From Bedellia somnulentella (Eukaryota > Arthropoda > Insecta > Lepidoptera > Bedelliidae): a stretch of 64,000 nt of DNA. The notes under the pieces are model-generated. The model did no database searches and was not told the origin of the DNA. It was given only the letters and a program-made list of their open reading frames with translations. The stretch spans positions 2,232,001 to 2,296,000 of the forward strand of contig OY755172.1 of assembly GCA_963576735.1 (NCBI GenBank), written 5' to 3'. The position numbers were made by a program, and so were the translations under genes. The stretch's first letter is position 1. Every line of letters starts with the position of its first letter. Shown here in pieces: positions 42,801 to 50,132 of this stretch.

Positions 42801-44737
42801 ACTTGAGATTTAACGCTACTATGGGATACATTTAAATCAAAGCGAACAGGTTCTGGTTTTGAATATGAATCTATGTAAGGTGAAACATTTTGTAAATCCG
42901 TAGCTGGACTAGGTAAGCAAGTATCAAGAGTCAACATTGAACTAGGTTCCTTAATTTTTACACTTCCATTGCTGACAATAGATTTCTTCCTCCTTATACA
43001 TCGTTGACGTTTTAACCTTAGTTTATTCTCATTATTAGTAGCTGAAAATATATCAGGCGTTGATGCGTAAGCATTTAATTCTAAGTTTCGTTTTTCAATA
43101 GTAGCTGCACTCATAGACTGCGAGCGGCAAAGCGTTTTTGTAATAGTCTTAGGAATTTCATCCATTATGTGTTCAGGTGTTTTAACTTCCCTCTCATTGT
43201 AACCATTTGCATCATCCAGAACAAAACAACCCATTGGTAAGTTTTTTATTAACTTCTCAACTTTGGGGGCTTTAGGTATCGGGTAAATTTTAACTGGCGT
43301 ATTGACTGGTGATATTGAATTATTTCTTGATAATGATACATACTTTGCTTCTTTAATGACATTACATTTTGTTTGTGCTACTGATTTTACAAATAATTCT
43401 TTAGCTTCGTTTGTTGGTGCATCAACATTTACAGGACTAGAGTTTTCATTATTTAGTATACGCCTTTTTGTTTTTACTATTTTCGTACTTTTTATAATAT
43501 CTTCAATCATTTTTTCTAAAGTAACATCACCCATGTGAGTTGTGGAAACTGTCGATCCTGTTTCATTTGTAGATACTTCTTTACTTAAAATGAACTTGTT
43601 TTCCATTTCAGTCGACGTTTCTTCATCTCTTAAAGGTACTACATAAGGATTCTCAATTTTAGGGAAGTATTCTTTTAATTCAGGGTGAAATCTAGCTCTT
43701 TGAGATTTATTATGCGTACTCATTGCACTGAATCTTAAATCAGCTAACTTATACGACAGCGGTGTTAAAGACACTGGCGAACAAGCATCCCTTATAAGAG
43801 CATGGGTGTCTTTTTTATCCACAGTTGGCGATTTAAAAGAACTCTCAAACTCATTTGATTTCTTTCTAGTTCTCTTTAGAGGTCTAATGTTACTTGGTCC
43901 CAGTTCATTGTTAAAATATAAAGGATTGTCCATAAATATGTGATGCCCGAATATTGGTATTGTTATTCTTTCTGTATTTCGGGGCGCTAAAGGTTTTTCA
44001 ACACAATTCAAAATTAAATCTTTATCATACTCGATTTCTACTAATCCATCATTAACAGTTTTAGTTGTACTTATTGCATTATAAAAGTTATTATTTTTAG
44101 CTATTTCTAATGTACTGCGATGACTTTTAATCGAGTCACTAAGACGATCTGAAATATCATTTAAATTAATTTCCGAGCTGCTGTGACTAAGTTTGTGAAG
44201 ATCGGGTGTTCGGGTGAGATTACGCTCGGATTTTGTGAATCTTCCATTTCGAATCAAAGCGTGATTTGCATTAGCACTCATTTCTAATTTTCTTTTCTTT
44301 GCTTCACGGACACGTCGACTGTACGTGGGAGGTGTTGGAGGTAAGTCGGACGAATCATTATCTTTATCGTTACTTACAAAATACTTCTTTCTACTTATTG
44401 GAGTAGTTGAAGTTGGAGTTATGTTACTCACATCTTTCAATGCAAAACCTTCAGATTTAGTTCGAAATCCTTCTCTAAAATAATTCGGCGTGCTGCCAAT
44501 ATAATTGATGTTTTCTTTGTCTACAGTTTTAATGTTGTTCTTTCGTGCACAGGAACCAAGGGATCGTCTTTGGTATCTCGAAGGTTTTTTACTCTTTTTA
44601 ACTGACGGTGCATCTAAAGATCTTCGGATTTGTTTGTTTGCAAATGATTCTAGGATATGATCCACATCATTTTCGTTTTCTTGGTCCGCAATCGGATTGT
44701 CTTGATTCTTTTTACTATACACGGCCCACTTCAACAT
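18249..44737 (-). CDS. C2-PDZ-RhoGEF(DH)-PH protein, short isoform (14 exons)
   Basis: Span of a spliced gene; the exons are listed separately. Joined exons: 44737-42463, 42100-42036, 41483-41299, 35238-35012, 34839-34656, 34398-34213, 33420-33150, 26345-26169, 25834-25676, 24209-23991, 22430-22317, 21867-21657, 20607-20454, 18882-18249. All junctions have GT/AG and matching phases, giving 1686 residues. Seen: a C2 domain spread over exons 1-4, a PDZ with a GFGF-type carboxylate loop (exon 6), a DH domain (exons 8-11) and a PH domain (exons 11-13). From family knowledge, DH-PH proteins exchange GDP for GTP on Rho/Rac/Cdc42 at membranes; C2 and PDZ modules target them to lipid and to partner proteins. 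The target GTPase is not known from the sequence. No RGS, C1, SH3 or RhoGAP domain is visible, so RGS3, RhoGEF2 or SYD-1 identity is not supported. Upstream noncoding exon(s) must exist because an acceptor precedes the ATG. Confidence 0.85.
19407..20287 (-). mobile_element. 5'-truncated Dong/R4-like LINE
   Basis: The minus ORF runs from 20288 to a stop at 19513 (about 258 codons). It has a Cys/His cluster CRACGRPGESLRHVISGC and a restriction-like endonuclease signature KPDIVVWD...VFLVDVTIPHD, then ITDMWGVTSTEIIPIVLSAN. That order is the C-terminus of single-ORF LINEs with a restriction-like nuclease. Both ends sit in (TTA)n. Dong elements are known to target TAA repeats. The 3'UTR has a 12-bp stem (19430-19441 with 19469-19480). 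Confidence 0.82.
20454..20607 (-). CDS. Coding exon 13 (end of PH domain)
   Basis: 154 bases, phase 1 in, phase 2 out. It encodes TEFRLILGRSGAESPLVSCS, then SVVLRAPSIDLKAVWQSLLQ, the last PH strand and the C-terminal alpha helix with its conserved Trp. Confidence 0.9.
20806..20895 (+). mobile_element. SINE family C, 3' fragment
   Basis: GAAGTATAAGTACCTGAGCC and GGGGATTTACGGCATGAGTG match the family C 3' end. Confidence 0.45.
20901..21287 (+). mobile_element. RTE-like LINE 3' end with open RT tail
   Basis: A 131-codon open frame: NSVIRERLGVKDDVV, GMLRWFGHIERMNDSKLVKE, SRGRPRRTHLDQTE and TKWRSIVSAYSK. The LRWFGH...GRPRxTWLD motifs are the usual C-terminal tail of non-LTR reverse transcriptases. 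5' truncated. Confidence 0.75.
21430..21640. repeat. Two eroded tRNA-like copies head to head
   Basis: A minus copy (AACACTAGATGGACTCGAAC) then a plus copy (CATAGCTCAATTGACAGAGC ... GTCGCTGGTTCGAGTCCTGC), flanked by CTCATGTGGGGATA as in the array. Same inverted layout as the 5.5-kb junction. Confidence 0.6.
21657..21867 (-). CDS. Coding exon 12 (PH domain core)
   Basis: 211 bases, phase 0 in, phase 1 out. It encodes PFVLSTPGRQWIFGGELSRV, RPYWALLFTDLLLFA and SRDRVLFVTEEPVSLATV. The W..ALLFTDLLLFA segment is the usual beta-strand set of the PH domain that follows a DH. The acceptor has a T9 tract. Confidence 0.92.
22317..22430 (-). CDS. Coding exon 11 (DH-PH linker, start of PH)
   Basis: 114 bases, phase 0. 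It encodes SGYQDVTAGSGLMGLAGDGK, then ADLESRLVFTRCK. The donor AAG|GTGTGT keeps phase with exon 12, unlike the nearer GTGTAA or GTAAGG. A second acceptor 33 bases upstream (exon edge 22463) would add 11 residues in frame. Confidence 0.82.
22614..22732 (+). mobile_element. SINE family C, internally deleted
   Basis: CATGATAGTCCAATGGGTAG (A box) joined to ACACTGTCCAAGCAAAACGT and a 3' scrap. Confidence 0.55.
22761..23470 (-). mobile_element. Jockey-like LINE reverse transcriptase fragment, frameshifted
   Basis: The ORF from 23336 encodes LRTTKGFTNIDAIKSLYNSL, VIWAPHETKYCLMVEKIQNK, FIRFFYFKLYGVYP and PLMYPTLFILGMVGY, typical of the region after RT in Jockey-type LINEs. The upstream piece (VQEVRDLGVTFSADLTF) is in another frame, so one base is lost near 23340. 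A pseudogene. Confidence 0.78.
23462..23540 (+). mobile_element. SINE family C, 3' fragment
   Basis: TATTGGTACCTCTGCCAAGC and ATAAACGGCGTGAACGTT match the family C 3' end. The rest of 23541-23990 shows nothing. Confidence 0.5.
23991..24209 (-). CDS. Coding exon 10 (DH domain, CR3 region)
   Basis: 219 bases, phase 0. It encodes VKKSKDSSGAFSCFC, then ITSLIHKPLEQFRELLRLM and a helix ending KKQLQVIVEQLQ. SLIHKPLEQFREL stands where most DH domains have LLxKPxQRIxRY; the QR pair and the Tyr are absent. The fold is clear from position and from neighbouring exons, but the catalytic helix is atypical. Confidence 0.88.
24231..24670 (-). mobile_element. RTE-like LINE 3' end, interrupted
   Basis: Encodes MLRWFGHIERMDDRKLVKGI, SRGRPRKTHLDQIESVLKKA and RSIVSAYPNGN in minus. 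The 3' end at 24231 has (TACA)n. At 24543-24591 a T-rich scrap (GACCGACTTCGAAAAAAGGA) interrupts it, and the LINE resumes at about 24600. Confidence 0.75.
24720..24863 (+). mobile_element. Family A, 5'-truncated
   Basis: Starts GATGCTGTTGGAGATCCATC and ends GCCGTGAGTATATGTATT; the next copy begins directly after it. Confidence 0.65.
24864..25137 (+). mobile_element. Family A, full length
   Basis: Starts exactly GCCGTGTAGTGTCGGCTTAG and ends with GTGAGTATATGTTATG and an irregular ATGT tail. Head to tail with the previous copy. Confidence 0.8.
25369..25590 (+). mobile_element. Family A
   Basis: Starts within CTAACACTACCC, ends GCCGTGAGTATATGTATT. Lacks the first 20 bases. Confidence 0.7.
25676..25834 (-). 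CDS. Coding exon 9 (DH domain, middle)
   Basis: 159 bases, phase 0. It encodes ILRLSEDILEQVIQEE, then VVAVYLQKIPVFLSLYKKYC. This is the DH helix set in which the protein passes through the 'F..Y..YC' pattern. The acceptor TTTTTTTCAG and donor GTAAGT are strong. Confidence 0.9.
26169..26345 (-). CDS. Coding exon 8 (DH domain, CR1)
   Basis: 177 bases, phase 0. It encodes RKRALMAVVSREQHYSTCLQ, then FGLARFVSPL and HQLLFQNIEE. This matches the first conserved region of RhoGEF DH domains (E/Y spacing, FxxPL, LFxNIEE). In most DH domains this surface contacts switch I of the GTPase. Confidence 0.9.
26346..27100. other. Intron, no feature recognised
   Basis: AT-rich; no repeat or exon I can support. 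Confidence 0.35.
27104..27279 (+). mobile_element. Family A, 5'-truncated
   Basis: Begins in CTTAAAACCGCATCGCCC (mixed), ends GCCGTGAGTATATGTATA. Confidence 0.55.
27365..27516 (+). mobile_element. tRNA-derived SINE, another family
   Basis: GCCGTGGTCGAGTAAATAGG (A-box-like) and GCGGGTTCGATTCCCGCTGA (perfect T arm and B box), then AAATGTGATGAGCATAAATG. Its end touches the next Helitron. Confidence 0.65.
27517..27758 (+). mobile_element. Non-autonomous Helitron, 242 bp
   Basis: Starts TCCTTACTTATATAATAAAT and ends CGTGGGCGGAAAGCTAG, between A (27516) and T (27759). No coding capacity. Confidence 0.75.
28180..28533 (-). mobile_element. tRNA-derived SINE, family C, full length
   Basis: In its sense: TAGCCCAGTGGGTAGAACAC (A box), GTGTTCAAATCCTGGG (B box), a 3' part with GGCGATAGGCCTGCCCCC and the end GGATATTCGGCGTGAACGTT plus (ATGT)n-like tail. 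The reference copy for this family here. Confidence 0.8.
28711..28797 (+). mobile_element. Family A, 3' fragment
   Basis: GAGTTTCTAGCTCTGTAGCT to GGCCGTGATATATGTATG. Confidence 0.55.
29397..30982. mobile_element. 1.6-kb DNA transposon with about 45-bp inverted ends
   Basis: Ends TATTCCCAGTAGTCTTACT at left and its complement at right, with further internal AGTCTTACTAGTA repeats. No transposase frame. Sides carry GTACAACTCAGC and GTATAACTTAGC, a possible diverged target duplication. The family is not recognised. Confidence 0.7.
30089..30481. mobile_element. 393-bp mariner-like MITE nested in the transposon
   Basis: Ends CAGTGTGTCCAGTAAATAAA and the complement of CAGGGTGTCCAGTAAATAAA, inverted arms of about 110 bp, flanked by TA on both sides (30087-30088, 30482-30483), as in Tc1/mariner. 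Confidence 0.78.
31397..31797 (+). mobile_element. Family A, two eroded pieces
   Basis: 31397-31437 is a 5' piece (TATAGTGTCGGTTTAGAATA); 31580-31797 has most of the rest and the tail GGTCGTGAGTATATATATG. Confidence 0.5.
31800..33149. other. Intron, AT-rich, nothing recognised
   Basis: A-rich stretches on plus at 32330-32560 give a chance ORF without features. No exon with usable phase. Confidence 0.35.
33150..33420 (-). CDS. Coding exon 7 (end of PDZ, Pro/Ser linker)
   Basis: 271 bases, phase 2 in, phase 0 out. It starts with the last PDZ strand (QTLLIETFRR), followed by a Pro/Ala/Ser-rich linker with PPPAP and SPRTIAP pieces and a basic end (RRKLHLPQVTFSKE). The donor GAG|GTTGGT is weaker than most. 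The next exon is 6.8 kb away, so a skipped small exon cannot be excluded, although the phases join without one. Confidence 0.8.
33644..34143 (+). mobile_element. Non-autonomous Helitron, 500 bp
   Basis: Starts TCTATACTATAATAAGACTG and ends GACTGTCGGGTCAGCTAG, between A and T. Contains (TGTC)n at 33760-33790. Related at its 5' end to the Helitron at 3203. Confidence 0.72.
34213..34398 (-). CDS. Coding exon 6 (PDZ domain)
   Basis: 186 bases, phase 2 in and out. It encodes nearly a whole PDZ: the carboxylate-binding loop SGGFGFTVVW, the segment VERLAPGGSAERAGLKAGDY, IVFVGTKNVV, and the alpha-B helix start SGEEEVRNLVK. From family knowledge, PDZ domains bind C-terminal peptides of partner proteins. 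The PDZ closes in the next exon (SSGQTLLIETF). Confidence 0.92.
34656..34839 (-). CDS. Coding exon 5 (linker before PDZ)
   Basis: 184 bases, phase 1 in, phase 2 out. It encodes a Thr/Ser start, then a probable helix ADEHLFLRYLELDPPEDPAV and a basic stretch TKRPPRNGRTPFTTTKK that leads into the PDZ. The acceptor is TTATTTCAG and the donor AAGAA|GTTAGT. Confidence 0.83.
35012..35238 (-). CDS. Coding exon 4 (end of C2, linker)
   Basis: 227 bases, phase 2 in, phase 1 out. RRSEFLGCVSFPLKDVIKG is the classic last part of a C2 domain (FLG followed by a strand). A Thr/Asn/Asp-rich linker follows. The acceptor is TTGTTACAG and the donor AAAG|GTAAGG. Confidence 0.87.
35239..36477. other. Intron, nothing recognised
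   Basis: No repeat of the families described and no supported exon. Confidence 0.35.
36493..36734 (-). CDS. Candidate alternative first coding exon
   Basis: ATG at 36734 (an in-frame stop lies two codons upstream) opens an 81-codon frame with the repeated motif RKNSLPEWDPPEP / RKNSLPAEIL, which looks like real coding sequence. The frame ends at TGA (36491-36489). Two donors would join exon 4 in the correct phase 2: a weak GTGACA at 36492, before the stop, and a strong GTAAGT at 36477, after the stop. If used, it replaces exons 1-3 and yields a form lacking most of the C2 domain. Support is coding-like sequence and phase only. Confidence 0.45.
37126..37353 (-). mobile_element. Dong/R4-like LINE, short 3' fragment
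   Basis: Almost identical to 19429-19657 (last about 60 codons, stop, and 3'UTR hairpin). Severe 5' truncation. Confidence 0.8.
38255..38415 (-). mobile_element. Family A, eroded
   Basis: CACTTTTGGAAAAAAGAATG, ATCTCCAATACC and GTAAGCCGACAATGAACAGC in order. Confidence 0.45.
38455..38579 (+). mobile_element. Family A, 5'-truncated
   Basis: From ATTACCATCCTTTCCCCAAT to GCCGTGAGTATATGTATG and (TATG)4. Confidence 0.7.
38777..38998 (-). mobile_element. SINE family C, head missing
   Basis: AACGTTCAAGCCGTATATCC through GGGACAGGCCTATCGCG to TTTTCCCTCACCGTT; the tRNA head is lost. Confidence 0.65.
39296..39399 (+). mobile_element. Family A, 3' fragment
   Basis: GTGAAAGTGGCTAGTGGATT to GCCGTGAGTATATGTATG. 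Confidence 0.6.
39400..39637 (+). mobile_element. RTE-like LINE 3' fragment (family B), eroded
   Basis: ACCACGGAGGACACATTTAG, AAAAAGACAGGCGACGTGTG and CACAAAGTGGGGATTGAAAG match the LINE 3' end. It directly follows the family A tail. Confidence 0.6.
40415..40600 (-). promoter_or_regulatory. Candidate internal promoter and noncoding first exon
   Basis: A CpG-richer island (cgatcg, gacgcag, cccgggcag) in AT-rich intron, followed leftward by noncoding sequence and a good donor GCGAG|GTAAAT at 40415. It lies upstream of the alternative ATG exon at 36734, to which it could splice. No TATA box is evident. The start site is not fixed. Confidence 0.3.
41299..41483 (-). CDS. Coding exon 3 (C2 domain core)
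   Basis: 185 bases, phase 0 in, phase 2 out. It encodes VVISGLPDASIPSQRS, the FQRTS..PEF segment and VLHVSVWHRDKKYR. The VSVWHRD motif is the usual C2 strand leading to loop 3, where the first Asp of the classic WDxD pattern is replaced by His. The acceptor is TTTTTCCAG and the donor CAG|GTTAGT. Confidence 0.87.
41670..41967 (-). mobile_element. SINE family C, eroded full copy
   Basis: From TAATACTTCTGAACATCACG to the B box complement GGATTTGAACTC and the A-box side ACCATTGACCTATTACGTTC. Confidence 0.65.
42036..42100 (-). CDS. Coding exon 2 (C2 domain)
   Basis: 65 bases, phase 1 in, phase 0 out, acceptor TTATTGCAG and donor GTAAGC. It encodes VIRCRDLQRTCGRTDDINAY and AK, the C2 segment around calcium-binding loop 1, where classic members read SDPYVK. 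Here it reads DDINAYAK, so only part of the acidic set is kept. Confidence 0.85.
42463..44737 (-). CDS. Coding exon 1: disordered N-terminal region and first C2 strands
   Basis: 758 codons in one exon. The ATG at 44737 lies seven bases inside an acceptor (TTTCCAG, exon edge 44744), so this is the first coding exon but not the first exon. The region is rich in Ser, Lys, Asn and Thr, with many SP/TP sites and basic patches such as RKKSIVS and KRTRKKS, and so probably disordered and phosphorylated. The last 20 residues (GTIDLEIITNQDIIDVH) begin the C2 fold. The donor is CACG|GTGAGT, phase 1. No transposon-like feature is seen in it. Confidence 0.88.
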
Positions 44738-44744
44738 TGTTGAC
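44738..44744 (-). other. 5'UTR part of exon 1 and its splice acceptor
   Basis: A good pyrimidine tract (TTTTCTCTTTTTCCAG) ends at 44745, and 7 noncoding bases follow before the ATG. This shows that at least one more upstream, noncoding exon lies to the right. Confidence 0.7.
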
Positions 44745-45515
44745 CTGGAAAAAGAGAAAATAAGTCAGAGAAATTTCGATTTTACTAATAGTTAAGTTTC
44801 AATAAGTTGTAAAACATAGAAAGTATAATTGTTGCTTATTCATTCATTCATAATGAGTTTGTCATGGTTTTAGTTTGTCTGTGCATTACACATAGGTGCT
44901 ATATGTACCGTTGTTTGGAATACATTTGCACAATACTACTTATACATACTTTTTATTTAGCTATAATCCCGAAACTCAAAAATGGACAGCAAAAATATCA
45001 GACTAAGAAGAAACCTAAGTTTCATTTGCAAAGTGATTTGAATAAGAAAAATATGGTGATTTAAAGGATGACTTGGTTTTCTTCCTACTGGATGAAATGG
45101 ATTTTATCATGGAATGGGCTGGAATTAAAAGTATCAATGATTCGATTCGTATGAGACCATGAAAATACCCTGGCTCTTTTTAATATTTAGATCTTTATAT
45201 ACGTAGTGTATTTAAAACTTTTGGAGCTAAACTTATGAACTTAGGTAAAATTGTGAGTGATATATTTTTTATACATCATTAATTTAATACAGCACGCCTG
45301 CCTCAACTTGAGCCTCATTTTGGTTAGGTATATTTTGGTGCGATATAAAATAGGAAATATCTTATTGCACATCAAAAAGTAATATTTACAAAAATTCAGA
45401 ACTATTAGCAGTCTTATTACTGAAAGCAATTTAATACAGTTATTATTTTAGTCAACCTAATACTTAAACAATATATCAGTGTTCAAAAATAATAAAGTTC
45501 AAATAAAGTAATAAT
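44745..45515. other. 5' intron or upstream DNA, nothing recognised
   Basis: AT-rich; no exon or repeat supported. Confidence 0.3.
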
Positions 45516-45765
45516 ATACATACATACATACATATACTCACGGTTATAATTCCCTAGAAGGGGTAGCCAGAGCCAAGGAATTATAAATTCCTCAGCCACT
45601 TTTGGAAGTTGAGTGGGGAAAAGGCGGTAAAATAAAGGTTTTTGGTGATGGGTCTCCAACCGCATCGCCCAAAAATCCAATAAAAAGCCCCGATACCCTT
45701 AGTCATCTCTTACGACACCCGTGGGTAGAAAGGGGTAGCGACATTCTAAGCCGGCACTACACGGC
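45516..45765 (-). mobile_element. Family A, full length
   Basis: Tail (TACA)n at left, end GCCGGCACTACACGGC at right. Confidence 0.78.
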
Positions 45766-46474
45766 AATGTAATAATATAGCTCAAATAAAAGTAGTAACA
45801 CCGTAACCCACTAAAACAGTTACGAAAGTGTAAACCGAGAGAGCTCTTCCAAACTTAAGGACAAATCTCAACAAGTTTTTATTAACTGTTCGCTCTAAAC
45901 TTTACATTCTGACTTATGTCTAAATGACTATAAAAATGGCCTGAAAGGAGAAGGCTGAAAAAAAATTATTATTCGTAGATATCTGTTTTTTAGTGATTTT
46001 GGAATGCAGCTAGTTATGAGTAATATTTTCCTTGCGTTATTAATACCTCAATTCGCTCTAGCATCAACTATTGAAAAGCTCGAGGTCCCTTAATCTATTT
46101 GAACATTTATAGTAGGACATTGGCCATCTATCTATTGTAAGTTGACACTATGCGGTATATTATCACAATAACGGTGTAGCAGAGGTTATGCAAATGTTAG
46201 CATTTCGCATCGGATTGCTGATGTTACCGAACAAGCATGAAATTACGTTCGTGATTTGCGATAGATGGCGAGAAGCTCTCACAACGGTACCCGGTTTACG
46301 CAGCTGTTTCTTGATAGGGTTTAGGTAAAAAACTTGAATGAATACTGTTGCTGGAGATTTCTGATTGAGTCAAGTAAACGTATCTGTATTGCGTTCTTGT
46401 GACGATGATACATATGGAAAAATCCCTTTTTACACATGGAATAAAATAAAACCAATATGTCAAACAATCAGTGT

Positions 46475-46596
46475 GGTTTTCGCTCAGAATACCACTACCC
46501 CATTTCTTCCCGCTGGTGGCGTACGGATCTTTCTAAATGGTTGTGCGATGCGGCTCTGGCTTTAGAATTTATAGCCATGAGTCTGTATGTGTGTGC
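46475..46596 (+). mobile_element. Family A, internally deleted
   Basis: CAGAATACCACTACCCCATT and GTGCGATGCGG joined directly to CTCTGGCTTTAGAATTTATA. Confidence 0.5.
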
Positions 46597-46599
46597 CAA

Positions 46600-48530
46600 A
46601 TAAGACAATAGTAGCCTTTTCATAAAAAGATCATTTCCAAATCGGCTTTGTTGGTCCAGGCATACCCATTGAATATTTAAACAGAATCTTTAAAAAGTTC
46701 TGCTCCTCTAAGTCGTTGCCAATCATATTTGTAGGTCAAAACTGGGTTCACAAAACATCAGATGAACTTAAGAATACTTTAAACATATCTTTAGATTCTA
46801 CGACGTCAATTGCGTGTGTACAAAAAACGTTTGTCAATAGTAGACCAAATGCTGCCGAACCGTCGGTTGGGGCAGGTGGGCGACTTATGAATAATTCAAA
46901 TACATTTGGGACTGATACTATACTATGAGTTGCATGGTGATTCAAACGACAACATAAACATACTGAATTGTTGGTAGAGCGTAAACATATGTACTAGATA
47001 TTTTGATTGCCAGCAAACTACATAAAATGTAGCATCTTTAAATGTATCAGTGTCAATATTATACGAACATACTAGTCGTGAAGAAACAACATTTTTCTCC
47101 TTGAAGATAAATTATTACTATTTATTTAAATACATTTTATGGCCATTCCGTTCTTACCTCTACATCTGCAAATCAAATACAAATACTATATTTCAAAAGT
47201 GCATTCATTTCTTTATTTAAACTCTAACCTCTTTCTTGAGAATTGTCCGACCTCGTTTGGACACATGCACCCGTCCACCGAGATATCATTTCCAGCCAGT
47301 ATCTGCCATCAATACAATCAGTCTAACAGACGGAAATTCAAATTCAGAACCCAAACATGTTTTATTCAATTCACCGGTCGAAATCAGGATATAAAGTATT
47401 TGTCCTGGACCCCATTTTATGAAACGTGAATTTGATATTAATGCATCGAGAAGAAATCTTAAATTCAATAGTAATTTGGCGATGTTGAAAAAGTAAGGGA
47501 GAAGAGAAAAGGTCTTGTTTCTTGCGGTATTGAATTAGTTCGCGAATTCACCAGGGTCGTTGGTTTTTGTGTTTCGCGACACTGGTTTTGAGCGCAGCAT
47601 GCGCTTGCGCCGGTTGCACGAATTCAATACACAGTTCTTCTAATTATACAGTCAATTTGGTACGGAGGTATGTGAATTATGGCATCCCTATTCTGCTAAA
47701 CAAAACCAGAGTCCATTTATTTATTTGCCAAACAAACAGGGTTAAAACAAAAAGCACCAGTTAAACTTTATGACAGCTAAAACCACGCATTAAGTTAAAC
47801 AATTGCGAGGATGTTCTTTTGAATTGGTTTTGTCTAAAATGTCAATCAGATACATTTGTGACTTCTGACAGTTGTTGGTTTACAGGAATAATAGGTTAAT
47901 ACTTATTATTTATTTAATTTTATATGCAAGGTTTATTCAAATATAACAAATTTTAAAATTAGACCCGTAGAATAGTCTAGAATAGAATAGAAAAAACAAT
48001 CTTAGAATGTCTTTATTCCCATATTCCCCATTTACAACTGAGCAGAATTGGGATATTAAAAACGATTTTCAAATGTTTTATCAAACTTTCCGCAATCCAG
48101 AGCGTATTTTTGAACAATTTAGCTGATTAACATTAAAATAGTATGTTTGTTTGTTTGATTAGGAGTATTTGTTATGCTGATTTCCATTGTGCTTGATTGG
48201 TTAATAATTGCAGTGAATTTTTCCTTATAGGAATAAGAATGCAAATAATGGTAGTAGTTCTGGTATTGAATTTTATTAATATTAAATAAACAATATAAAT
48301 ACTGTTCATTAAAAAAAACAGAACTTCATAACCAAATATTTTAAAGTTAAACTTAAATAATAACCCCACTAATAGTCTTAAAATAATGTGTCTCAAGATA
48401 GGATCAGATAATTATAAGTCTCGTAATTAATTAAGTGGCACACCCCTACTTAGCGTTATCAAATGAGTAATTATTTCTCGGCCATTTTGTCATTCTAGTT
48501 GTCATATATCCCCTGCACAATATATACTAT
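46600..48530. other. No gene; nothing recognised
   Basis: Short open frames on both strands lack splice phase or features. Confidence 0.35.
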
Positions 48531-48668
48531 CGCCCGATTTCTGAATTGAGTATTCAAGCTGAGAACGTCTCAAGTATCGTTTTGTCTCATTCAGTTGTTA
48601 AGATTTCAATGGGACAGAACGATACTTAAGTTGTTCTTAGCTGGAATACTCAATTCAGAAATCGGTCG
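48531..48668. repeat. Inverted repeat, 60-base arms
   Basis: Arms 48531-48590 and 48609-48668 pair with about eight mismatches (outer end CCGATTTCTGAATTGAGTAT). Probably a fold-back MITE. Confidence 0.75.
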
Positions 48669-48805
48669 TAAGTGCTAAGATCTTAAATGAGTGACCATCC
48701 TCATCAAACTACATCTTCACATAAACTGGAGTAGTTGCTATTGCTATTGTTTATTAATCAAATAATCTTCACAGTATGAGGTATTGCAAAAAATTGTTTT
48801 TTTTA

Positions 48806-49038
48806 ACATACATACATATACCTACTCACGGCTATAATTCCCTAGAAGGGGTAGCCAGAGCCAAAGAATTATAAATTCCTCAGCCACTTTTGGAAGTTGA
48901 GTGGGGAAAAGTTTTTGGTGATGGGTCTCCAACCGCATCGCCCAAAAATCCAATAAAAAGCCCCGATACCCTTAGCCGCCTCTTACGACACCCGTGGGTA
49001 GAAAGGGGTAGCGACATTCTGAGCCGGCACTACACGGC
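48806..49038 (-). mobile_element. Family A
   Basis: Close to the copy at 45516; a short deletion near GGGGAAAAG. Confidence 0.75.
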
Positions 49039-49077
49039 AATGGTTTTTTTTTAAGTTAACAATTATTAGTTTTGTAC

Positions 49078-49370
49078 AACATACATATATACTCACGGGC
49101 ATAAATCCCAAAAAGGGATTGCCAAAGCTTCAGAGCTCCTCAGGCACATGTGGAAGTTGGAACCAAATCAATATAAGTGTTGGTTTGTATTTGAAGATCG
49201 TGTCGTAAAAGGCAACTACGGTGTGCGTTGAGGCTTTTTAAGTGACTATTGAACGATGCGGCTGGAGACCCTTCAGTAGTCATTCTTTAATTCACAATCT
49301 TCTCTCACTCAACTTCTCAATATGGCTCCCGCTCGTGGGAATTGTAGCCGTGAGTATATGTATGTATTTA
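49078..49370. mobile_element. Family A, eroded, fold-back arrangement
   Basis: Left end is a minus tail (CATACATATATACTCACGG); right end is a plus tail (GTAGCCGTGAGTATATGTAT). Two partial copies face each other. Confidence 0.5.
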
Positions 49371-49937
49371 AAGTAAAAAAATATTATTTAGCTGTTCTGC
49401 TTCACTTAGCCGCAACAGCAGCCTGTTAATCCCCACTATTGTGCGATTTTAAATTTGACTTACATTTTCTTCTATAATGAAAACCAAACACCTCGAACCT
49501 AAAAACCATTTCTTTTAATTTCAACACTATTTAACAAACATAACATGAGACACCCCCGTAAGAAGCCGCAGTTACTTAATTACCATATAATACGCAATGG
49601 GTAGGTAGCGGAGCGGTAAGGTGCGTGGCATATGGCGGTTGTGGTGGAATAGATTAATTAAGTTAGATAAGAATGTCAAACATATTGCTGATGTCAAAAT
49701 AGACGTTGAAATTTGTTAGAGGCCGATAACCTCTTGTAATTGGTGGTTGAAAAGTAGTAATAGCTTGCGTTTTATAGAGAAATTCGTTGTTTTTTTAATA
49801 TGTCATTTATTGACATGAGGAGCAATTAGTTTTTCTTGTATTTTTGCCTATTTTTAACACGCTTATATTAGCTTCGGTTGTATCTATGTATGTAAAAAAG
49901 TGTACATATAGGTATTTGGTTATATATTTATAGACAA

Positions 49938-49938
<1 letters not shown>

Positions 49939-49984
<46 letters not shown>

Positions 49985-49989
49985 GACAA

Positions 49990-50023
<34 letters not shown>
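49939..50023. repeat. (TA)n microsatellite, duplicated
   Basis: Two TA tracts (about 49939-49979 and 49991-50023), each preceded by TTTATAGACAAG. Confidence 0.85.
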
Positions 50024-50029
<6 letters not shown>

Positions 50030-50132
50030 TGAGCAATTCATTGATAATTTAATTATAACTGATAACAAATCTTTTATTTCCTCAACTTACCGAATAAAAT
50101 ACACTCATCAAATTTGTGAAATAAATACTGCA

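Noticed and set aside
43302..43538. Plus-strand ORF inside exon 1
   Set aside because: Antisense shadow of the 758-codon exon.
18249..44737. Naming the gene RGS3, RhoGEF2 or SYD-1 on domain content
   Set aside because: No RGS, C1 or RhoGAP segment is visible, and the order differs.
46716..46928. Open frames on both strands around 46.7-46.9 kb
   Set aside because: No exon signals that fit the gene and no recognisable motif.
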